A DNA stretch of 64,000 nt from Gemmobacter nectariphilus DSM 15620 (GTDB lineage: Bacteria; Pseudomonadota; Alphaproteobacteria; Rhodobacterales; Rhodobacteraceae). Position 1 is the first letter of the stretch. The number at the start of each line of letters is the position of its first letter. The DNA lies in assembly GCF_000429765.1 (NCBI RefSeq), contig NZ_AUCM01000011.1:1-64000 (forward strand), given 5' to 3'. A program made the position numbers and the translations under genes. The notes beneath the pieces were generated by a model. That model was not told the origin of the DNA, did no database searches, and was given only the letters and a program-made list of their open reading frames with translations. Of this stretch, positions 10,799-18,087 are shown piece by piece.

Positions 10799-12292
10799 AT
10801 GGAAAACGCCAGCCCCCCGCCCGGCAAGATCCGCTGCGATGCCTGCCCGGTGATGTGCTATATCGCCGACGGCCGGATCGGCGCCTGCGACCGCTATGCC
10901 AACCACGATGGCGTTCTGGTCCGCCTTGACCCTCATACGATCATCGAACGCACCGGGCAAAAGCTGGTGCCGTTTCTGACCGGGCCGGATGCCAGCGACT
11001 GGGATGGCGACATCGTGCAAGGCGCGCGCCCCTTTGTCACCGCCGTGGGCGCGGGGACCACTTACCCTGACTACAAACCCGCCCCGTTCATCATCAGCCA
11101 GCAGGCCGGCGGCGTCGACATGGTCACGGTCGTGACCGAAGGGATCTTTTCCTATTGCGGCGTCAAGGTGAAGATCGACACCGACCGCCACATCGGCGAG
11201 GAACGCGACATCGTCCGCGTCAAGGACGAGCCGGTGGGCCATGTGATGACCTCTGAATACGGGTCCAGGATGCTCTCGCTGGGCGGGGTCGAACATCTGA
11301 CCGGCGGGTCCAAGGCCGAAGGCCGCATCACCTGCGGTACCCTGCTGCGCCTGTGCAACCGCGAGCCAGTGGAAATGACCATCGGGGACGATGGCCACCA
11401 GACAACCCTGGTGGTGCAGGCCGGCCAACCCCCGGTCATCAATGGCGAGCAGGAACGCCTGATGCGCGTCGGCTGCGGATCTGCCACCATCGGGATGTTC
11501 GCCAAGCAATGGCTGGGCCATGTCGATGATGTCGTCGTGGTGGACGACCACATCACCGGCGTCCTCAGTGAACATCAGGCCGGCAAGCTGCTCGACGTGC
11601 CGCCCACCGGCATCCGCATCAAGGGCCGCCGCTCGACCCCCGGGCGCTATTTTCAGGTGGCCAGGCCCGGCACCGGCTGGGGCGGCACCGATATTTCGGA
11701 TCCGCTGGTGATCCTGGGCGATTTCAACCCCGCCGTGGCCTGGGAGGGGCTGCGGCTCTTCATGATCTCCACCACCGGAGAGCAGTTCGGCTATTATGTG
11801 CTGGATGCCGCCCTGCGCCCCCGGCCCGCCCCCCTGCCCGAGGCGCTGGAGCGGTCCGCCCGGATCATCCGCGACAATTGCGAACCCTCCGTCTGTTCCG
11901 TGCTGTTCATGGGCGGGGCTGGCGGCAGTCTGCGGGCGGGCGTCACGGAAAACCCGGTAAAGCTGACCCGATCCGTCAAGAACGCCCTGACCCATGTGTC
12001 CTGCGGCGGGGCCGAGGCCTATGTCTGGCCGGGCGGCGGCATCACCGTGATGGTCGACGTGATGCAGATGCCCGAGGGCTCGTTCGGCTATGTCCCCACC
12101 CCGGCGCTGGTCGCGCCGATCGAATTCACCATGCGGGCCGAGGACTACGCCGCCTTGGGCGGTTACGTCGATGAAATCCGGCCGCTCCACCAGATCCTGA
12201 CGGACCGCACCCGCCGCGTCGGCCCGGCCGATCGCGAGCCCGACCCGATGTCGCCCTGGAACTACCGCTGGTTCCGGGGCCAGGCGGGCTGA
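10799..12292 (+). CDS. hnr: 6-hydroxynicotinate reductase
   Basis: The 497-residue protein resembles the ferredoxin-dependent, flavin- and iron-sulfur-containing enzyme of Eubacterium barkeri that reduces 6-hydroxynicotinate to 1,4,5,6-tetrahydro-6-oxonicotinate. A Cys-rich N-terminus (C13, C16, C20, C30 in CDACPVMCYIADGRIGACDR) probably binds an Fe-S cluster, and Gly/Cys-rich segments such as CGGAEAYVWPGGG occur later. The start at 10799 follows GGGAGAGCGGA. It is followed without a gap by the UPF0280 gene. Family naming is from recall of the E. barkeri sequence and from the context of nicAB and ena; the reaction in this organism is inferred. Confidence 0.82.
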   Translation: MENASPPPGKIRCDACPVMCYIADGRIGACDRYANHDGVLVRLDPHTIIERTGQKLVPFLTGPDASDWDGDIVQGARPFVTAVGAGTTYPDYKPAPFIISQQAGGVDMVTVVTEGIFSYCGVKVKIDTDRHIGEERDIVRVKDEPVGHVMTSEYGSRMLSLGGVEHLTGGSKAEGRITCGTLLRLCNREPVEMTIGDDGHQTTLVVQAGQPPVINGEQERLMRVGCGSATIGMFAKQWLGHVDDVVVVDDHITGVLSEHQAGKLLDVPPTGIRIKGRRSTPGRYFQVARPGTGWGGTDISDPLVILGDFNPAVAWEGLRLFMISTTGEQFGYYVLDAALRPRPAPLPEALERSARIIRDNCEPSVCSVLFMGGAGGSLRAGVTENPVKLTRSVKNALTHVSCGGAEAYVWPGGGITVMVDVMQMPEGSFGYVPTPALVAPIEFTMRAEDYAALGGYVDEIRPLHQILTDRTRRVGPADREPDPMSPWNYRWFRGQAG

Positions 12293-13141
12293 ATGGGGCC
12301 GCAGGCCGCCATATTGCCCGACGGGGCGCGGCTGCACCTGCATCACGGGCCGATCGACCTTGTGATCGGGGCCGATGGCGAACGTGACCGCGCCTTTCGC
12401 GCCGCCACCGCCCGGTTCGCAACCGTGCTGGACGAGCTGGTCGCGGAACTGCCCTTGCTGCGCCAACCCGTGACGCCCGAGGCCCCTCTGCCCCACGGCA
12501 CCATCGCGCGCCGCATGGATGCCGCCGTTCGCCCCCACTGTGCGGTCTTCATCACCCGCATGGCCGCGGTGGCAGGGGCCGTGGCCGAAACGGTGCTGGA
12601 GGCGATGGTATCGGGCGCCCGCCTGTCCCGCGCCTGGGTCAACAATGGCGGCGATATTGCGCTGCATCTGTCACCGGGCACCGAAGTCACCATCGGCATC
12701 GCCGGGCTTGACCAGTCGGCGCTTGGCGGGGTCCGCTTGCGCGCGGCGGATCCGGTGCGCGGAATTGCCACCAGCGGCATGGGCGGACGCAGCCAGACCC
12801 TTGGCATTGCCGACAGCGTGACGGTGCTGGCCCGCACAGCCGCAAGCGCCGATGCGGCCGCCACGCTGATCGCCAATGCGGTGGACCTGCCGGGCCACCC
12901 GGCGATTTCCCGATGCCCCGCGACAGACCTGCGGCCTGACAGCGACCTTGGCGATCTGCCCGTCACCACCCATCGCGGCCCCCTGACGACAGCCGAGATC
13001 GACCGCGCCCTTGCCGCAGGCCACGCGCTTGCCCTTGCCATGCACCGCGCCGGGCTGATCGACGGCGCCGCGCTGTTTTTGGCCGGTCGGCACCGCGCCG
13101 CCGGCCCTCATTTCCCATCCCTTGCCAAGGAGATCAGCTGA
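12293..13141 (+). CDS. UPF0280 family protein
   Basis: This 282-residue protein of the UPF0280 family is distantly related to ApbE flavin transferases. It has the segments FRAATARFATVLDEL, AVAGAVAETVLEAM and WVNNGGDIALHLSPG, then GIATSGMGGRSQTLGIADSVTVLA, reminiscent of the metal/FAD-binding surface of ApbE. The start codon directly abuts the hnr stop and its own stop abuts the next gene, so it is made from the same mRNA. The role is unknown. A flavin-handling or maturation function for the reductase is a reasonable guess from the ApbE relationship. Confidence 0.75.
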   Translation: MGPQAAILPDGARLHLHHGPIDLVIGADGERDRAFRAATARFATVLDELVAELPLLRQPVTPEAPLPHGTIARRMDAAVRPHCAVFITRMAAVAGAVAETVLEAMVSGARLSRAWVNNGGDIALHLSPGTEVTIGIAGLDQSALGGVRLRAADPVRGIATSGMGGRSQTLGIADSVTVLARTAASADAAATLIANAVDLPGHPAISRCPATDLRPDSDLGDLPVTTHRGPLTTAEIDRALAAGHALALAMHRAGLIDGAALFLAGRHRAAGPHFPSLAKEIS

Positions 13142-13723
13142 ATGCCCGACGTCAGGATCCGCAAGATCGTCACCTCGGTCGAGGAGATCTGGCACGAGGG
13201 CGGGCCGGTCGCCGACCAGCCCTATCGCCGTGCCTCGATCCTTGCCATCATCGAGAACCCCTTTGCCGGCCACTATGTCGAGGATGTGCAGGGCTTCATG
13301 GAAGACCTCAAGCCGCTGGGCCGCGACATGGCCGAACGGCTGGCGAACCTGCTGGGCGGGCCTGCAAACGTGCAGGGCTATGGCAAGGGCGCCATCGTCG
13401 GATCGGCAGGCGAACAGGAACACGGCGCGCTGTGGCATGTGCCCGGCGGCTATGCCATGCGCGAGGTTCTGGGCGAGGCCATGGCCATCGTGCCATCGAC
13501 CAAGAAGGTCGGCGGGGTGGGGGCGCGGCTGGACGTTCCGGTGACGCATATCAACGCCTCATATGTCCGCTCGCATTTCGACGCGATGGAGGTTGGCTGC
13601 AACGATGCCCCGCGCGCGAATGAACTGGCCCTTGCGCTGGTGATGACCAACGGCCCGCGCGTTCATGCCCGCATGGGCGGCCTGCGGGCCGAGGATATCA
13701 CCGCAAAGGACGGGCTGAGATGA
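13142..13723 (+). CDS. DUF1185 (amino acid synthesis family) protein, copy 1
   Basis: This 193-residue protein belongs to the family labelled amino acid synthesis protein (DUF1185), whose function I do not know. It begins RIRKIVTSVEEIWHEGG and contains AIIENPFAGHYVEDV, YGKGAIVG, IVPSTKKVG and the stretch SYVRSHFDAMEVGCNDAPRA that is shared almost exactly with the next gene. It starts at the base after the UPF0280 stop. Its place between a heterocycle reductase and a ring-opening enzyme suggests a role in nicotinate breakdown and not in amino-acid synthesis. Confidence 0.8.
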   Translation: MPDVRIRKIVTSVEEIWHEGGPVADQPYRRASILAIIENPFAGHYVEDVQGFMEDLKPLGRDMAERLANLLGGPANVQGYGKGAIVGSAGEQEHGALWHVPGGYAMREVLGEAMAIVPSTKKVGGVGARLDVPVTHINASYVRSHFDAMEVGCNDAPRANELALALVMTNGPRVHARMGGLRAEDITAKDGLR

Positions 13724-14304
13724 AGGCGCTAATCCGCAAGATCGTTGTCACCGTCGAGGAAACCCACCGCGAGATGGGCCACCAGATTGCCCCGCCCACC
13801 CGCAAGGCCGCGGCGGTCGCCATCATCGCCAACCCCTTTGCCGGGCGCTATCAGGAGGATCTGTCCGAGCTGATGGAGATTGGCGCCGAGCTGGGCGGGC
13901 TGCTGGGCGAACGATGCGTGGCCGCGCTGGGGATCAGCCCGGCGCAGGCGGAAAGCTATGGCAAGGCGGCCATGGTCGGTGAAAATGGCGAGCTGGAACA
14001 TGCCGCCGCGATCCTTCACCCCAAACTGGGCGCCCCGCTGCGGGTTGCGGTGGAAAAGGGCGCGGCGCTGGTGCCCTCGTCGAAGAAGATGGGCAGCCCG
14101 GGTCAGGTGCTGGACATCCCGCTTGGCCACAAGGACGCTGCCTATGTCCGATCCCATTTCGACGCGATGGAGGTGCAGCTGAACGACGCCCCGCGCGCGA
14201 ACGAGATCATGGTTGCGGTTGCCGTGACCGACAGCGGCCGCCCGCTGCCGCGCGTTGGCGGGCTGACGACTGCCGAAGTCAAGGGCGAGGACGGGCTGCG
14301 CTAG
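13720..14304 (+). CDS. DUF1185 (amino acid synthesis family) protein, copy 2
   Basis: This 194-residue paralogue overlaps copy 1 by ATGA, so the two are translated together. It keeps the same landmarks: LIRKIVVTVEE, AIIANPFAGRYQEDL, SYGKAAMVGENGELEHAA, VPSSKKMG, YVRSHFDAMEVQLNDAPRA and a C-terminal KGEDGLR. The N-terminal half and the part before VPSSKK differ most between the copies, which would fit a heteromeric complex with two distinct subunits. No function is established for the family as far as I know. A GC hairpin and GGATATTT element follow it. Confidence 0.8.
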   Translation: MKALIRKIVVTVEETHREMGHQIAPPTRKAAAVAIIANPFAGRYQEDLSELMEIGAELGGLLGERCVAALGISPAQAESYGKAAMVGENGELEHAAAILHPKLGAPLRVAVEKGAALVPSSKKMGSPGQVLDIPLGHKDAAYVRSHFDAMEVQLNDAPRANEIMVAVAVTDSGRPLPRVGGLTTAEVKGEDGLR

Positions 14305-14336
14305 GCGGCCCGGTCCCGCCTTGGCCGATGTCGCAA

Positions 14337-14407
14337 GGGGGCCGTCTGCCCCCTCTGCGCGCAAGCGCGCATTCACCCCCGAGGATATTTGGATCAAGGC
14401 GAAATGG
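14337..14407 (+). repeat. GC hairpin plus GAGGATATTT element (copy A), likely terminator
   Basis: GGGGG-CCGTCTG-CCCCC (14337-14353) forms a hairpin, a GCGCGC/GCGCGC stem follows at about 14358-14371, and then CCCCCGAGGATATTTGG with AAGGCGAAATGG (14376-14407). It lies in the 239-bp gap after the second DUF1185 gene and probably ends the hnr transcript. Confidence 0.65.
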
Positions 14408-14543
14408 CAGGGGGCAAGACAGAACTGCGCCTCGGGGGGCTGGCGGTGGCTGGAATGCCGGGCAGACACAGGACACTTCGCGCTTTACTGTCGGGGCCGG
14501 CCCGGCCATGAACGCCAGGAAAATCTTAACCGAGGCTCGTGCC

Positions 14544-14993
14544 ATGACTGCCAGCAAACGCATCGCCCTGTCCAGCGACCACGCCGCCATTCCGCTTCGC
14601 CAGGCCATCGCCGCCCATATCGCGGCGGCAGGCTGGGAGGTGGTGGATATCGGGCCGACGACCCCCGAAAGCACCCATTACCCGAAACACGGCGCGGCGG
14701 CGGCGCAGTTGGTCGCCTCGGGCGATTGCCGGCTGGGCATCGTGCTGTGCGGCACCGGGCAGGGCATCATGATGGCGGCGAACAAGGTCAGGGGCATCCG
14801 CTGCGGTGTCTGTTCCGACACGTTCTCGGCCCGGATGATCCGCCAGCACAACGATGCCAACATGCTGTCGCTGGGGGCCCGCGTGGTGGGCGAAGGGCTG
14901 GCGCTGGATATCGTCGATGCCTTTCTGACTGCCGAATTCGAAGGCGGCCGGCACGCAACGCGGGTCGAGATGATCGAGGCGCTGGAAGGCTGA
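14544..14993 (+). CDS. rpiB: RpiB/LacAB-family sugar-phosphate isomerase
   Basis: The 149-residue protein is a ribose-5-phosphate isomerase B homologue interconverting aldose and ketose phosphates. It shows SSDHAAIPLR near the N-terminus, the active-site cysteine in LCGTGQGIMMAANK, GIRCGVCSDTFSARMIRQHNDANMLSLGARVVG, and a C-terminal helix region. The ATG at 14544 gives the family length. It sits between the DUF1185 pair and the MarR regulator, but a terminator-like element separates it from the former, so it may be an unrelated resident. A role in nicotinate breakdown is not supported by known chemistry. Confidence 0.85.
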   Translation: MTASKRIALSSDHAAIPLRQAIAAHIAAAGWEVVDIGPTTPESTHYPKHGAAAAQLVASGDCRLGIVLCGTGQGIMMAANKVRGIRCGVCSDTFSARMIRQHNDANMLSLGARVVGEGLALDIVDAFLTAEFEGGRHATRVEMIEALEG

Positions 14994-15077
14994 GCGCCTT
15001 TGGCGAGGCCCCCGGGACCGGCCGCCGCCATTGGCAAGGTGGCCGGCGCCCCATGCAGCACAAGGCAGACCTGCCCC

Positions 15078-15512
15078 ATGGCGACCATGACTGATGACCC
15101 TGTGGACTACCGGCTTGACGACCAGATCGGCTATCTGCTGCGGCTGGCCAACCAGCGCCACACGACGATCTTTCAGGACCACACGCTGCAGAACCTGACG
15201 CCGACGCAGTTTTCGGTGATGGTGCGGCTGGAGGCCGAGGGCAAATCCTCGCAGAACCGGCTGGGCCGGCTGGCGGCGATGGATGTGGCCACCATCAAGG
15301 GCGTCGTCGACCGGCTGCGCGAACGCGGCCTGGCGGTGTCGGAACCCGACCCGGACGACCGGCGCCGCAGCGTGATTTCGCTGACCGACGAGGGGCGCGC
15401 GCTGCTGGCGCGGATGCGGCCGGTCGGGCTGGCGATCTCGGAACAGACGCTGGCGCCGCTGAACCCAGCCGAGCGGCGCACGCTGTTGCGGCTGATCGCA
15501 AAGCTGACCTGA
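15078..15512 (+). CDS. MarR-family transcriptional regulator, probable nic repressor
   Basis: This 145-residue winged-helix protein has the MarR layout: dimerisation helices at both ends, LTPTQFSVMVRLEAEG leading into the recognition helix SSQNRLGRLAAMDVATIKGVVDRL, and the wing DPDDRRRSVISLTDEG. MarR proteins usually repress neighbours until a small aromatic ligand binds, and NicR of P. putida is of the same family. Three related palindromes in front of nicA, hnr and ena make this gene the natural candidate regulator. An ATG 9 nt downstream (15087) is an alternative start. Confidence 0.85.
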   Translation: MATMTDDPVDYRLDDQIGYLLRLANQRHTTIFQDHTLQNLTPTQFSVMVRLEAEGKSSQNRLGRLAAMDVATIKGVVDRLRERGLAVSEPDPDDRRRSVISLTDEGRALLARMRPVGLAISEQTLAPLNPAERRTLLRLIAKLT

Positions 15513-15554
15513 GCGCCCCCAAGCGCAAGCGTGCTTGACCGAAACCGCGTGCTC

Positions 15555-15568
15555 GTTAGTCTGCTAAC
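15555..15568. promoter_or_regulatory. Perfect palindromic operator upstream of ena
   Basis: GTTAG-TCTG-CTAAC is a perfect 5-bp inverted repeat in the 83-bp gap between the MarR gene and the enamidase gene. TTGACC (15535-15540) lies 14 bp upstream, so the site covers the expected -10 region. Related sites occur at 10725-10738 and 6571-6584. Confidence 0.6.
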
Positions 15569-15595
15569 AGTGATCACGCAGTCGGGAGCCGCGAC

Positions 15596-16774
15596 ATGGG
15601 CGAATCGAAACTGGTCATCCGGAACATCGGACTTATCCTTTCCGGCCGCATCGAGGACCCGGTTCTGGACGGCGACTGCCTGATCGCCATCGACGGCCGC
15701 ATTGCCGCCTGGGGGCGCGAGAAGGATCTGGACACCGAAGGCGCTGCGACGGTGATCGACGCCAAGGGCGTTGCCCTGTCGCCCGGGCTGATCGACAGCC
15801 ATGTCCACCCGGTCGTGGGCGACTATACCCCCCGCCAGCAACAGCTGCACTGGATCGACAGCACGCTGCATGGCGGCGTCACCACGATGATCTCGGCGGG
15901 CGAGGTGCACATGCCCGGCCGGCCCAAGGATATCATCGGGCTGAAGGCCATGGCGATCGCCGCGCAGCGTTGGTACGAAAACTTCCGCCCCTCGGGGGTC
16001 AAGGTTCTGGCCGGCGCGCCCGTGATCGAACACGGGATGGAGGAAAACGACTTCAAGGAACTGGCCGCCGCCGGTGTCGGCTATCTTGGCGAGGTGGGCC
16101 TTGGCTCCGTCAAGGATGGCAAGACCGCCCGACAGATGGTGGATTGGGCGCGCAAATACGGCATCCAGTCGACCATTCATACCGGCGGGCCGTCGATCCC
16201 CGGATCGGGGCTGATTGATGCCGATATGGTGCTGGAAACCGGCACCGATGTCGTGGGGCATATCAACGGGGGCCACACCGCCCTGCCCGACGACCAGATC
16301 ATCTGCCTGTGCGAGAAATGCCATGCCGCGCTGGAGATCGTGCATAACGGCAACGAACGCGCGGCGCTGCTGACGCTGAACACGGCCCGCGAGCTGAAAA
16401 AGCTGGATCAGGTGATCCTGGGCACCGATGGTCCGGCCGGGTCGGGGGTGCAGCCTTTGGGCATTCTGCGGATGGTGGCGATGCTGTCCTCGCTGGGAAA
16501 CATCCCGGCCGAGATCGCGTTCTGCCTGGCGACCGGCAACACCGCGCGGCGGCGCAATCTGGATTGCGGGCTGATCGAAGTGGGGCGCGCGGCGGATTTC
16601 GTCCTGCTGGATCAGGCGCAACACGCACCGGGCAAGACGATGCTGGACTCGATCCAGCTGGGCAACCTGCCGGGCGTCGGCATGACCGTCATCGACGGTG
16701 TCGTCCGCAGCGAGCGCAGCCGCAATACGCCCCCCGCGATGCGCGCGCCGGAGATCATCGGGCGCCGGGCCTAG
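15596..16774 (+). CDS. ena: Enamidase (1,4,5,6-tetrahydro-6-oxonicotinate hydrolase)
   Basis: This amidohydrolase-superfamily enzyme of 392 residues is closest in layout to E. barkeri enamidase, which opens 1,4,5,6-tetrahydro-6-oxonicotinate to 2-formylglutarate and ammonium with a binuclear Zn/Fe site. The metal ligands appear as H69 and H71 in LIDSHVHP, a Glu in GEVGLGSVKDG, His in IHTGG and in GHINGGH, and the catalytic Asp in LGTDGPAGSG. GGGAG precedes the ATG. It completes a pathway with nicAB and hnr. Other imidazolonepropionase/dihydroorotase-like activities are possible in principle, but the context makes enamidase the best call. Confidence 0.85.
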   Translation: MGESKLVIRNIGLILSGRIEDPVLDGDCLIAIDGRIAAWGREKDLDTEGAATVIDAKGVALSPGLIDSHVHPVVGDYTPRQQQLHWIDSTLHGGVTTMISAGEVHMPGRPKDIIGLKAMAIAAQRWYENFRPSGVKVLAGAPVIEHGMEENDFKELAAAGVGYLGEVGLGSVKDGKTARQMVDWARKYGIQSTIHTGGPSIPGSGLIDADMVLETGTDVVGHINGGHTALPDDQIICLCEKCHAALEIVHNGNERAALLTLNTARELKKLDQVILGTDGPAGSGVQPLGILRMVAMLSSLGNIPAEIAFCLATGNTARRRNLDCGLIEVGRAADFVLLDQAQHAPGKTMLDSIQLGNLPGVGMTVIDGVVRSERSRNTPPAMRAPEIIGRRA

Positions 16775-16804
16775 GTCGGATGCGCCAGCGCCCCTGGCTG
16801 GCCG

Positions 16805-16864
16805 CTGGAGGGGTTTCACACCCCTCCAGACCTCCCCGTGGGATATTTGGGGACAGATGAAAGG
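16805..16864 (+). repeat. Hairpin plus GGATATTT element (copy B), bidirectional terminator
   Basis: CTGGAGGGG and CCCCTCCAG form a perfect 9-bp stem (16805-16829) with a 7-nt loop. CCCCGTGGGATATTTGG with GGACAGATGAAAGG follows (16834-16864). It lies between the convergent genes ena and trmJ, where termination from both sides is expected. Confidence 0.65.
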
Positions 16865-16918
16865 GGAGAAGGGGTTCAGGGCCCCTTGCGCAGCGGGTTC
16901 GCTGGCTGCCGGTCCGTC

Positions 16919-17632
16919 CTAGCCCAGCCGCCGCACCACCTGGCGCAGCATGCCGTGCAGCATCTGCACATCGGCCCGCGTCAGCGGCAGCCGGGCCCAC
17001 ATGCTGCGCAGGTTGCGCTTCATGTTCGCCGCCTTGGTTTCGGGGAAGAAGAACCCCGCCTTGTCCAGCACATCCTCGTAGTGATCGCCAAGGTGCTGGC
17101 GTTCCACGCTGGTGGCAAGGTCGACCTCGGGCACCGGGATCGTGCCGTCGGTCTGGCGGCGCCATTCATAGGCGGTCAGCAGCACGCATTGCGCGAGGTT
17201 CAGCGAGGGAAATTCGGGATTCACCGGCACGGTGACGATGGCATTGGCCTGCGCCACCTCGTCGTTTTCCAGCCCGGTGCGTTCGGGGCCGAACAGGATG
17301 GCCACCTTCTTGCCTGCGGCAATCAGGGCGCGGGTCTGGGCCATGGCCTCTTCGGGGGTGACCACGGGCTTGGTCAGCTCGCGCGGGCGGGCGGTGGTGG
17401 CAAAGACATAATGGCAATCGGCCAGCGCCCCCGGCAGATCGGCAAACAGCCCCGCCCGGTCCAGAAGCCGCCCGGCGCCCGAGGCCATGGCCACCGCCTT
17501 GGGGTTCGGCCAGCCATCGCGCGGGGCGACGATCCGCATGCCGTCCAGCCCGAAGTTCAGCATGGCCCGAGCGGCGGCGCCGATATTCTCGCCCATCTGC
17601 GGGCGGACAAGGATCATCAGGGGCTGGGTCAT
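16919..17632 (-). CDS. trmJ: tRNA/rRNA 2'-O-methyltransferase, TrmJ type
   Basis: This is a SPOUT-fold RNA methyltransferase of the TrmH/TrmJ group, which methylates ribose 32 of certain tRNAs with S-adenosylmethionine. The knot motifs are clear: RPQMGENIGAAARAMLNFG, ILFGPERTGLENDEV and NPEFPSLNLAQCVLLTAYEW. The ATG at 17632 gives MTQPLMILVRP and 237 residues, the normal length; frames further upstream lack family similarity. It is divergent from the TfoX-domain gene with 73 bp between the starts. Target specificity (tRNA Cm32/Um32) is family knowledge, not visible here. Confidence 0.88.
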   Translation of the reverse strand: MTQPLMILVRPQMGENIGAAARAMLNFGLDGMRIVAPRDGWPNPKAVAMASGAGRLLDRAGLFADLPGALADCHYVFATTARPRELTKPVVTPEEAMAQTRALIAAGKKVAILFGPERTGLENDEVAQANAIVTVPVNPEFPSLNLAQCVLLTAYEWRRQTDGTIPVPEVDLATSVERQHLGDHYEDVLDKAGFFFPETKAANMKRNLRSMWARLPLTRADVQMLHGMLRQVVRRLG

Positions 17633-17705
17633 CGGGATTCCTGTGGCGGGAAGTCGCGGGGGTGATAGGCTGGGTGGACCCGTCACGCAAGCCAAAGGGG
17701 CAGAC

Positions 17706-18035
17706 ATGGCCGCCGATCCGGGCCTTCTGGAACTGATGCGCAGCGATATGGCCGACCGGCAGGACGTGCGCGAGCAACGCATGTTCGGCGGCATGGCCTT
17801 CATGGTCAGCGGCCACATGGCCTGCGGGCTGATGCCGCGCGGCGCCTTCTACCGTGTCGGACGCGCGCGTCAGGCAGAGGCGCTGGCGCTGGACGGCACG
17901 GCGGTGATGAACGTCACCCGCCGCCCGATGCCGGATTTCGTCGAGTTGGCCGCCGATTGCATGGGCGAGGATGCGGCCCGCCTGACCCTGCTGGACATGG
18001 CCCTGACGCATATCGCCACGCTGCCGCCCCGGTAG
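17706..18035 (+). CDS. TfoX N-terminal-domain protein
   Basis: The 109-residue protein is a stand-alone TfoX N-terminal domain, with REQRMFGGMAFMVSGHMACGLM, RVGRARQAEAL and the terminal MPDFVELAADCMG-type segment. Full-length TfoX/Sxy regulates competence in gammaproteobacteria; short forms like this one are common in alphaproteobacteria and their role is not settled. The ATG at 17706 gives the complete domain. A thiE-like gene follows after 52 bp in the same direction. Confidence 0.82.
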   Translation: MAADPGLLELMRSDMADRQDVREQRMFGGMAFMVSGHMACGLMPRGAFYRVGRARQAEALALDGTAVMNVTRRPMPDFVELAADCMGEDAARLTLLDMALTHIATLPPR

Positions 18036-18087
18036 CCAAGCCCGCCCAGCCGCGCTATAGGGCGCGAAACCGCCGAAGGACCGCGCC

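Noticed and set aside
10469-12667. Long minus-strand frame opposite hnr and the UPF0280 gene
   Set aside because: Antisense to genes with clear motifs and coupled starts; no start signal or domain of its own.
15596-16774. Assignment of the amidohydrolase as dihydroorotase or imidazolonepropionase
   Set aside because: Histidine or pyrimidine genes are absent from the neighbourhood, while hnr and nicAB fit enamidase. The closest remembered layout is E. barkeri enamidase.
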